Assembly (NCBI GenBank): GCA_964545075.1
Contig: CAZJFS010000143.1
Location: 1 to 11,329 of the forward strand
Source of the DNA: DAOPXV01 sp035352535
Lineage (GTDB): Bacteria; Muiribacteriota; UBA9980
Direction of reading: 5' to 3'
Length of the DNA stretch: 11,329 nt
The translations under genes were made by a program, and so were the position numbers. Positions within the stretch are counted from its first letter, which is position 1; the number at the start of each line of letters is the position of its first letter. Shown here in pieces: positions 1-5,757 of the stretch. The notes below the pieces were generated by a model. The model was not told the origin of the DNA, did not search any database, and worked only from the letters and a program-made list of their open reading frames with translations.

Positions 1-1572
1 CGGGTCGTGCCCAATAATGCCATGGAAACGCTCTGGGCGCTGGGTATCGGCATTATAGTGGTGACCCTGCTCGATACGGTTCTTAAAATGCTGCGCTCAT
101 ATTTTATAGAGATCGCGGCTAAGAAAAGCGATATAATAATATCCGCAAGGCTTTTTGAAAAAACGTTAGACCTCAAGATGGCCGAATCGCCTAAAAACAT
201 AGGCGCGTACGCTAATAATTTCAGGGAATTTGATTCGATAAGAACGCTTCTGACGTCAGCGGTCATGCTCGCTCTTGTCGATCTTCCGTTTACCGCTCTT
301 ACTCTTTTCGTGATATATCTAATCGGCGGAAAACTCGTGATAGTTCCGGTTATTATAATGTGCCTGCTTTTAATTTATTCACTTATCGTTAAAGCGCCGA
401 TGCGGCGGAGCATGCTGGCCGGCCATGCCGCCGCGAGCAGAAAGAATTCTCTTCTAATCGAATCGCTCACCGGCGTACGCGATATTAAAATAATGAACGC
501 CGCGGGAATTTTTCAGTGGAGATGGGAGAACGGCGTAGCCGAAGCGGCGGCGACCGGTATAAAAGCGCGAATGCTTTCGGCCTCGGTGGCCACCATGACG
601 GGGCTTTTAATGCAGCTGGACACGGTTTTCATCGTCATGTACGGCGTTTATCTTATAAAAGATCTCGAATTGACCATGGGCGGGCTTATCGCCGTCGTCA
701 TCCTCTGTTCGAGGACCATCGCGCCTATCGGACAGGTTGTCGCTCTGATATCCAATTACGAGCAGGCTAAAGTCGCGTTTGACGCTATAAATCTGATAAT
801 GGGAAAAGAAACGGAAAACCCGCCGGGATGCGAATTTATCAGAAAAGAAACGCTCGAAGGCGAAATTGAATTTCAAAACGTCACTTTCACTTATCCCGAT
901 GCTGAAAAACCCGCTATTGAAGGGATTTCCTTCAAGGTGAAAAAAGGCGAGCGCGTCGCGCTGATAGGAAGGACTGGTTCCGGAAAAAGCACGATACAGA
1001 GGCTTTTGATAAATTTTTATAAGCCTGAAAAGGGTTCCATCAGGATCGACGGTCTTGATATAGGCCAGTTAAGCCCCGCGCTTCTCCGAAAAAACGTCAG
1101 TTGCGTTCCGCAGGATTTTTCTCTTTTTTCAGGAACGATACGCGAGAACATAACTCTCGCGGCTCCTCACGCGAGCGATGAAGCCGTAATAGAGGCGGCC
1201 AGAACGGGCGGGCTTGAAACTTTTTTGCGTGCCTGTCCGCGCGGGCTTGAAACGCGCGTGGAAGAACGAGGCGCCAATTTTTCGGGCGGTCAGAAACAGG
1301 GGATCGCTATCGCCAGGGCTTTTATTAATCCTTCGACCATATTTATACTTGACGAACCTACGAGTTCGATGGACGGAGCTACCGAAGATCTCGTCAAAGA
1401 TATGATAAAAAAAAGGACCGTGGGTAAAACAGTTGTTTTCACTACCCATAAGCCGGCAATGCTCGACGTGGCTGAAAGAATTATCATGCTCGATATGGGA
1501 AGGATCGTTTTCGAGGGAAAACGCGATGAGTTCGTAAAAAAATTCGTCAAACCGGCGGAACCCGTCAAATAA
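1..1572 (+). CDS. Type I secretion ABC exporter, permease/ATPase (LssB/HlyB type), 5'-truncated by window edge
   Basis: This inner-membrane ABC exporter would drive ATP-dependent, one-step export of an unfolded protein together with the HlyD-type adaptor downstream. The reading frame is open from base 1, so the start lies outside the window; 523 residues are visible. The first residues (RVVPNNAMETLW) match the transmembrane entry motif of the LssB-type subfamily. Full-length relatives are about 700 residues, so the missing part should hold the C39-peptidase-like domain and first helices. Hydrophobic segments lie at about residues 11-31, 83-131, 199-219 and 227-250. The nucleotide-binding domain starts near residue 289: Walker A GRTGSGKST (nt 967-993), Q-loop VPQD (Gln at 1111), signature FSGGQKQ (1279-1299), Walker B FILDEP (Asp 1351, Glu 1354) and H-loop TTHK (His 1447). 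All catalytic elements are intact. The signature differs slightly from the usual LSGGQRQ. A lipid or peptide ABC exporter is the alternative, but the HlyD neighbour argues against it. Confidence 0.93.
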   Translation, partial: RVVPNNAMETLWALGIGIIVVTLLDTVLKMLRSYFIEIAAKKSDIIISARLFEKTLDLKMAESPKNIGAYANNFREFDSIRTLLTSAVMLALVDLPFTALTLFVIYLIGGKLVIVPVIIMCLLLIYSLIVKAPMRRSMLAGHAAASRKNSLLIESLTGVRDIKIMNAAGIFQWRWENGVAEAAATGIKARMLSASVATMTGLLMQLDTVFIVMYGVYLIKDLELTMGGLIAVVILCSRTIAPIGQVVALISNYEQAKVAFDAINLIMGKETENPPGCEFIRKETLEGEIEFQNVTFTYPDAEKPAIEGISFKVKKGERVALIGRTGSGKSTIQRLLINFYKPEKGSIRIDGLDIGQLSPALLRKNVSCVPQDFSLFSGTIRENITLAAPHASDEAVIEAARTGGLETFLRACPRGLETRVEERGANFSGGQKQGIAIARAFINPSTIFILDEPTSSMDGATEDLVKDMIKKRTVGKTVVFTTHKPAMLDVAERIIMLDMGRIVFEGKRDEFVKKFVKPAEPVK

Positions 1573-1588
1573 AAATTGTGAGATAATT

Positions 1589-2905
1589 ATGAAATATAGT
1601 GAAGATATCGATTTCATGTCAAACCTGAGCGCCGCGATGCTTGAACGCAACAGCCGCAGCACGCGAATTATGGTCAACGCAATATTTATATGCGTTATCT
1701 GGCTTCTTGTATGGGCGTCGTTCGCCACGCTCGACGAAATAACCCGCGGCATGGGGAAAATAGTACCGTCTTCACAGGTGCAGGTGGTTCAAAATCTCGA
1801 GGGCGGAATATTGGCTGAAATACTTGTGAAAATAGGCGATACCGTTGAAATCGATCAGCCGCTTTTAAAAATAGCCAATAAAAAATTCGAGAGTAACTTT
1901 GAAGAGAGCATGGTCAAACTCGATGAATACAAGATACGCGCCGCAAGGCTTACCGCGGAGTCTTCCGGATCGGAATTCAAGGTCACTCCGGATCTCGAAA
2001 AATCAAGGCCGGACCTTATAAAAAATGAAAGAAGCCTGCTTGAAACGAATCTCGGCTTTTTAAATAATCAAATCGCGATGATAAATCAACAGATCGTTCA
2101 GAAAAAAAACGAAATTAAGGAAGCCAATACTGTTTTGAAAAATTCCGAGGTCAACCGCGAACTTCTCGCGCAGCAAATCTCAATGACGCGCCCTCTTACC
2201 GAGCGCGGAGTGTCGCCCAAAACCGATATGATAAGACTTGAACGCGAAATGGCCGGTATTCAGGAACGCCTCGAAGTAACGAGAGCCACCCTTCCCAGAC
2301 ATGAAAGCTCCGTGAAGGAACTTGAAAATAAGGTCGAGGAAACGAAGATGAGTTTCCGCTCCCGCGCTCAGAAAGAACTCGGCGATATGATAGCGCAGAT
2401 ATCCCAGATAGAGGAAAGCCAGAGCTCGCTGAAAGACCAGGTTACCAGGACGCTTTTAAAATCGCCGGTTAAGGGAATAGTTAAGCAGATACATCTCAAT
2501 ACCGTCGGCGGGGTCGTAAAACCTGGAATGGATTTGATAGAAGTGGTTCCTCTCGACGACAAGTTGTTGGTCGAAGTTCAGGTGCGCCCTTCTGATATCG
2601 CGTTTATACATCCCGGCCAGCCGGCGAAGGTGAAGATCACGGCTTACGATTATTCGATATATGGCGGGCTTGACGGCAAGGTGGTCCATATAAGCGCCGA
2701 CACCATGACCGATAATAGAAGTCAGAGTTATTATCTCGTTAAAATAGAGACCGATAAAAATTATCTTGGAAAATCGGATAAACCAAAGAAAATAATGCCC
2801 GGCATGACCGCCACGGTAGATATTCTTACGGGCAAAAAGACGGTAATGGATTATCTTTTAAAACCGATCTTAAAAGTGAAACATGAAGCGCTTACAGAGA
2901 GATAG
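1589..2905 (+). CDS. HlyD-family type I secretion membrane fusion (periplasmic adaptor) protein
   Basis: This adaptor spans the periplasm and links the upstream ABC exporter to a TolC-like outer-membrane channel. The 438-residue product has the usual HlyD layout: a short cytoplasmic N-terminus, one transmembrane helix at about residues 27-48, the first half of a lipoyl/barrel-sandwich domain with the family motif NLEGGI (69-74), a long helical hairpin at about 105-285 rich in Glu, Lys, Gln and Leu, the second lipoyl half beginning SPVKGIVKQI (292-301), and a C-terminal beta-barrel with the typical GQPAKVKITAYDY stretch. Length and order are normal for type I secretion adaptors. It begins 16 bp after the exporter stop, preceded by a weak GTGAGA ribosome-binding site, so the two genes are almost certainly co-transcribed. 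A second in-frame ATG lies at 1616, but 1589 keeps the full cytoplasmic tail. The outer-membrane component and cargo are not in the window. Confidence 0.94.
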   Translation: MKYSEDIDFMSNLSAAMLERNSRSTRIMVNAIFICVIWLLVWASFATLDEITRGMGKIVPSSQVQVVQNLEGGILAEILVKIGDTVEIDQPLLKIANKKFESNFEESMVKLDEYKIRAARLTAESSGSEFKVTPDLEKSRPDLIKNERSLLETNLGFLNNQIAMINQQIVQKKNEIKEANTVLKNSEVNRELLAQQISMTRPLTERGVSPKTDMIRLEREMAGIQERLEVTRATLPRHESSVKELENKVEETKMSFRSRAQKELGDMIAQISQIEESQSSLKDQVTRTLLKSPVKGIVKQIHLNTVGGVVKPGMDLIEVVPLDDKLLVEVQVRPSDIAFIHPGQPAKVKITAYDYSIYGGLDGKVVHISADTMTDNRSQSYYLVKIETDKNYLGKSDKPKKIMPGMTATVDILTGKKTVMDYLLKPILKVKHEALTER

Positions 2906-2922
2906 CGCGTTTATGATTCTTA

Positions 2923-2951
2923 TTTACTTTTAGATTTTTTTTTGTTACAAT
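2923..2951 (+). promoter_or_regulatory. Candidate sigma-70-type promoter upstream of the HhH-TPR gene
   Basis: TTTACT (2923-2928) and TACAAT (2946-2951) are separated by exactly 17 nt, matching 4/6 and 5/6 bases of the sigma-70 consensus. Transcription would start near 2958, about 30 nt before the ATG at 2987. The flanking DNA is strongly AT-rich, so chance matches are easy. If real, it lets the HhH-TPR/activator pair be expressed apart from the secretion genes. Confidence 0.4.
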
Positions 2952-2986
2952 TATTTAAAAATTTATTGCAAAGAAAGAGCGGCATT

Positions 2987-3919
2987 ATGAAGGAATTATT
3001 TTTATTCAAAAATAATTTTAAATGTATAACGACATATACTCTTATATTATTTTCATTTTTCATTATTTTTAATTTCACCATTTTTACTCACGCGTCGGCG
3101 GCCGGCCAGGTGAATATAAATACCGATAAGTTCGAACGCATCCTTGACATTCCCGGCGTCGATGAGATAATCGCCGCAAAGATACTCAAATACCGCAAAG
3201 ACAACAACGGCTTTAAAACGATATACGATCTGATGAAAATACCTGAAATAACGGGTGAAGCGTTTGAAAAAATGAAGGACTTGATTACGGTCGGCGATAA
3301 AGCCGCGTCAGTTCAGCCCGCCAATGTGCCGATCCGGCCTCAGCCAGTCGCGACGCCTTCGAATGCGGCCGCGCCCGCCGCAAGGATCGTTGAAAGTCCG
3401 TCCGATGGCGATTCGACCGCGCCCGGTGAAAATCAGGACGAGGTTTCGGACGAAGGGCGCACCAATTCGCCGAAAGCGGAGGCCGCAAAGGTTTCAAAAC
3501 CTATCCGCGGCAGGATCGACGATATTCGTCGAATCGATATGACATCTGAAAATTATTATAAAATAATAATGAGCCTTATGCGCATGGGCAAATATGATCA
3601 GGCTGAAAAAAGCCTCGGTGAATTTATAGAAAAATTTCCGTCCGACGGACGCATCGATGACGCACGATACCTTCTTGGCGCATGCCTTGAAGAACGGGAA
3701 AAGTTCAACGACGCCATGGCGGTCTATACCAAAGTTTACGATAACGCCAAATCCGAGCTTCGCGGCATTTCGCTCTTTCGCACCGCGGTGTGCATGGACG
3801 TGCTCGGCAATTCAAAGGAAGCCCTCGAAACATACAGAAAGTACATTTCCGAATTCCCGGATTCTTCATGCGTCAAGGACGCTGAAGGCCGCGTTTCAAA
3901 CATGGTCAAGGTAAAATAA
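2987..3919 (+). CDS. Exported protein with ComEA-like helix-hairpin-helix and C-terminal TPR repeats
   Basis: The function is not known to me; the architecture is visible. From the ATG at 2987 the product has 310 residues. Residues 1-39 form a signal-peptide-like or anchor segment: basic start, very hydrophobic phenylalanine-rich core (about 17-34), then HASAAG as a possible cleavage site. Residues 41-102 match the ComEA-type tandem helix-hairpin-helix, from VNINT through IPGVDEIIAAKILKYR to IPEITGEAFEKMKDL. Residues 103-180 are a Pro/Ala/Glu-rich, probably disordered linker. Residues 187-305 hold TPR-like helices (KYDQAEKSLGEFIEKFP, KFNDAMAVYTKVY, NSKEALETYRKYISEFP), resembling CpoB/BamD-type repeats. 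The protein is probably extracytoplasmic; the HhH could bind DNA as in ComEA, or serve structurally. I chose 2987 over an upstream in-frame TTG (2942) because the purine-rich AAGAAAGAG (2971-2979) is suitably spaced and the signal peptide then starts normally. Its stop overlaps the next gene's start. Confidence 0.8.
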   Translation: MKELFLFKNNFKCITTYTLILFSFFIIFNFTIFTHASAAGQVNINTDKFERILDIPGVDEIIAAKILKYRKDNNGFKTIYDLMKIPEITGEAFEKMKDLITVGDKAASVQPANVPIRPQPVATPSNAAAPAARIVESPSDGDSTAPGENQDEVSDEGRTNSPKAEAAKVSKPIRGRIDDIRRIDMTSENYYKIIMSLMRMGKYDQAEKSLGEFIEKFPSDGRIDDARYLLGACLEEREKFNDAMAVYTKVYDNAKSELRGISLFRTAVCMDVLGNSKEALETYRKYISEFPDSSCVKDAEGRVSNMVKVK

Positions 3920-5505
3920 TGAAAATCAAGATCCTCATTCTTCTCGGTGATATCCCGGGCGTGGATTTCATACAAAAATTGCTCTCTATGAACCGCTATA
4001 CGGTGGACGCGCGAACCAGCCACACCGAAATAGTCGATATTTCGCGGCTTGGAAGTTTTGACCTGCTGATAGCCGACGTTTCGCCGGCCCATGTAATGCC
4101 TCACGAATATCTCGCCGACGTCAGAAACTATTCGCCTGGCGTTCATATTATAGGCGTGGCTTCCGAATTGAACAAATTCAGCGCCATTAGCCTTTTAAAC
4201 GATAAACTTATCGACGGGTTTATTTACCCCTATACCGAGGCTGCCCTTTTCGAAGCGATAGAAGATTATGAAAAAAAATTTTTCGCGAATTTCTCCGAAG
4301 CGCCGGTACCAAAACCTGAAAATTCAGCGGCTCAGGAAGTTTCCTTCGACAATATGACCGGGCACTCGCCAAAAATGCGCGAAGTATTCGCCAAAATAAG
4401 AAGCATAGCCGACAAGGATATTTCCGTTCTTATAGGCGGCGAATCGGGAACCGGTAAGGAACTCGTGGCGCAGGCCATACACAATCATTCGAACAGGAAA
4501 AATTTCCCGTTTATAAAAGTCAATTGCGCGGCCATTCCGGACACTCTTATCGAGTCGGAACTTTTCGGCCACGAAAAGGGCTCTTTTACGGGAGCCGTCG
4601 AGCGTAAGATAGGAAAATTCGAAATGGCGAATCACGGAACGCTTTTTCTCGACGAGATTGGCGATATGGCTTTGACGACGCAGGCAAAAGTTTTGCGCAT
4701 AATCCAGGAGCGTGAATTCGAACGCATCGGCGGAGTCAAGCCGATAAAAGTTAACGTGCGCATCATTACGGCGACTCACCGCAATCTTGTAACCGAGGTG
4801 CGCGAGAAGCGCTTCAGGGAAGATCTTTTTTTCAGACTCAACGTCGTTTCCATACTGATTCCTACCCTTCGCGATCGCCGGGAGGACATTTTGCCGTTGT
4901 GTGAATTCTTTATAAAAAAATTCTGCAAAAAATTTGAAAAGCACCCGAAAAGATTATCGTTAGACGTCATAGAGGCCATCACGGAATACAGCTGGCCAGG
5001 AAACGTTCGCGAACTTCAAAATGTAATTGAAAGCGCGGTCGCCGTGGAGGAAAGCGATGTCATAACCATCGCATCTCTTCCTTATCAGGTCGGGTCGCAG
5101 GAAACGCAGCGGTTTTTCAGGAGAAAAACGGACGCCGCCGCGGGCGACGTTTTTAACGAAATTGAAGTTAACTCGCCGCCGGCTTCTTCCGGCGACGTCA
5201 AAGCGGCCGCCGCGAGCGGCATTAAATCTATTGTATCCGAAACGTCATCGTCATATTTCGGCAATAATGAAAAGGCCGGCATTGAAAAATTAGACGAGGT
5301 CGCTCCCGCCGTTGACGCGCTTATAAAAAGCGGCATTTCGATTGAAAAAATGGAAGAACTGATCGTGCGCGCCGCGCTTTTGAAAACCGGCGGCCGGCAG
5401 ATCGAGGCCGCGCGTATTCTCGGCATAGGAAAAGGCGAGATACAGTATAAACTAAAAAAATACTGCATAAAAGCATCCGAATATAAAAAAATCTCATCAA
5501 AATAA
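3919..5505 (+). CDS. Sigma-54-dependent transcriptional activator (NtrC type) with degenerate receiver domain
   Basis: This bacterial enhancer-binding protein uses ATP hydrolysis to open sigma-54 RNA polymerase complexes. It has 528 residues. Residues 1-115 look like a response-regulator receiver fold: Asp53 (LLIAD) sits at the phosphoacceptor position. However, the paired N-terminal acidic residues are reduced to a lone Asp11, the conserved switch Thr/Ser aligns with Ala81, and the invariant Lys is replaced by Tyr103 (IYPY). The AAA+ domain, about 145-385, is complete: Walker A GGESGTGKE (173-181), sigma-54 contact loop GSFTGA (221-226), Walker B TLFLDEIGD (241-249), arginine-finger region FREDLFFRLN (299-308) and WPGNVREL (359-366). 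A variable linker, about 395-470, leads to a Fis-type helix-turn-helix at about 477-515 (RQIEAARILGIGKGEIQYKL). The start overlaps the previous stop (TAATG), indicating translational coupling. No histidine kinase is nearby. Target genes are unknown; I found no convincing -24/-12 promoter in the window. Confidence 0.93.
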   Translation: MKIKILILLGDIPGVDFIQKLLSMNRYTVDARTSHTEIVDISRLGSFDLLIADVSPAHVMPHEYLADVRNYSPGVHIIGVASELNKFSAISLLNDKLIDGFIYPYTEAALFEAIEDYEKKFFANFSEAPVPKPENSAAQEVSFDNMTGHSPKMREVFAKIRSIADKDISVLIGGESGTGKELVAQAIHNHSNRKNFPFIKVNCAAIPDTLIESELFGHEKGSFTGAVERKIGKFEMANHGTLFLDEIGDMALTTQAKVLRIIQEREFERIGGVKPIKVNVRIITATHRNLVTEVREKRFREDLFFRLNVVSILIPTLRDRREDILPLCEFFIKKFCKKFEKHPKRLSLDVIEAITEYSWPGNVRELQNVIESAVAVEESDVITIASLPYQVGSQETQRFFRRKTDAAAGDVFNEIEVNSPPASSGDVKAAAASGIKSIVSETSSSYFGNNEKAGIEKLDEVAPAVDALIKSGISIEKMEELIVRAALLKTGGRQIEAARILGIGKGEIQYKLKKYCIKASEYKKISSK

Positions 5506-5536
5506 TTTTTTCCTTCGAAAAAGTTCACTCGTACTC

Positions 5537-5565
5537 TTGACTATTTTGATATATTTTTATATACT
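5537..5565 (+). promoter_or_regulatory. Near-consensus sigma-70-type promoter upstream of the aminotransferase operon
   Basis: TTGACT (5537-5542), a 17-nt spacer and TATACT (5560-5565) give 5/6 matches in each hexamer at optimal spacing, making this the best promoter I see in the window. Transcription would begin near 5572, leaving a leader of roughly 185 nt before the aminotransferase ATG. It lies 31 bp after the activator gene's stop, so it would uncouple the downstream operon from the upstream genes. Confidence 0.6.
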
Positions 5566-5582
5566 ACCCTACTGACGATAAT

Positions 5583-5636
5583 AAACGGCGTTTTAAAAGC
5601 GATTGTTTTTAAAGCGCGGTTTTATTATTAATAAAA
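5583..5636 (+). terminator. Long imperfect hairpin followed by a T-rich tract: intrinsic terminator or leader attenuator
   Basis: The arm 5588-5600 (GCGTTTTAAAAGC) pairs with 5605-5617 (GTTTTTAAAGCGC) over 13 bp including two G-U pairs, closing a GATT tetraloop. Across one G-G mismatch the stem extends by four more pairs (5583-5586 with 5619-5622). A T-rich tract follows from 5620. This could end the activator transcript, since it begins 77 nt after that stop. It also lies just downstream of the predicted start site near 5572, so for the aminotransferase operon it would act as an attenuator or 5'-end stabilising hairpin. The AT-rich middle of the stem makes strong termination uncertain. Confidence 0.45.
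5620..5636 (+). repeat. AT-only perfect inverted repeat, 8-bp arms
   Basis: TTTTATTA (5620-5627) and TAATAAAA (5629-5636) are exact inverted arms around a single T. The left arm shares bases 5620-5622 with the base of the preceding hairpin, so the two structures partly compete. It may be a regulator-binding palindrome or simply part of the T-rich tail; base composition alone makes such palindromes fairly likely here. Confidence 0.4.
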
Positions 5637-5668
5637 TACGTTTTAAATTCATATAAAAAAGAACCGAG

Positions 5669-5693
5669 CCATTTAAATACGCTATTTATGTGG
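5669..5693 (+). promoter_or_regulatory. Second leader hairpin
   Basis: CCATTTAAATA (5669-5679) pairs with TATTTATGTGG (5683-5693) over 11 positions, with one T-T mismatch and one G-U pair, around a CGC triloop. It lies in the predicted leader of the aminotransferase operon, between the first hairpin and the small ORF at 5706. I match it to no known riboswitch family. Confidence 0.35.
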
Positions 5694-5705
5694 TATCGAG
5701 GTAGT

Positions 5706-5741
5706 ATGAAAACGGCCGCGAAGGATCGTATCTTTCAATAA
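5706..5741 (+). CDS. Possible 11-codon leader ORF upstream of the aminotransferase
   Basis: ATG at 5706 opens an 11-codon frame (MKTAAKDRIFQ) ending in TAA at 5739-5741. GAGG (5698-5701) lies 4 nt upstream as a possible ribosome-binding site, and the stop is 16 nt before the aminotransferase ATG. A further hairpin, GAAGGAT (5720-5726) with ATCTTTC (5730-5736) around a CGT loop, lies inside it, so ribosomes on this ORF would melt that structure close to the main ribosome-binding site. There is no run of one amino acid, so classical amino-acid attenuation is not indicated. An ORF this short may be chance. Confidence 0.25.
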   Translation: MKTAAKDRIFQ

Positions 5742-5745
5742 AATT

Positions 5746-5752
5746 AGGGGTG
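5746..5752 (+). promoter_or_regulatory. Ribosome-binding site of the aminotransferase gene
   Basis: AGGGGTG ends 5 nt before the ATG at 5758 and supports that start. It lies 4 nt after the stop of the 11-codon leader ORF and 9 nt after the small hairpin at 5720-5736, so its accessibility could depend on leader folding or translation. Confidence 0.6.
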
Positions 5753-5757
5753 TTTTT

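Noticed and set aside
1129..1752. 207-codon open frame on the minus strand
   Set aside because: It is the antisense of the ABC exporter/HlyD region, which has clear motifs on the + strand; its translation shows no recognisable domain.
2888..2942. Inverted repeat GCGCT/AGCGC at the end of the HlyD-type gene and the T-run near 2934-2942, as a terminator
   Set aside because: The stem is only 5 bp with an 11-nt loop, and the T-run starts about 25 nt after it, too far for an intrinsic terminator.
5510..5526. TTTTTC/GAAAAA hairpin just after the activator stop codon
   Set aside because: Six almost entirely A-T pairs with no T-tract after it; too weak to call.
5641..5665. Possible ArgR-type (ARG box) site around ATTCAT in the aminotransferase leader
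   Set aside because: Only one half-site resembles the consensus, the region is AT-rich, and the substrate of the aminotransferase is not established as arginine-related.
5690..5757. Sigma-54 (-24/-12) promoter ahead of the aminotransferase
   Set aside because: GG at 5692-5693 is not followed at the required distance by GC; no GG-N10-GC element with good flanks was seen.
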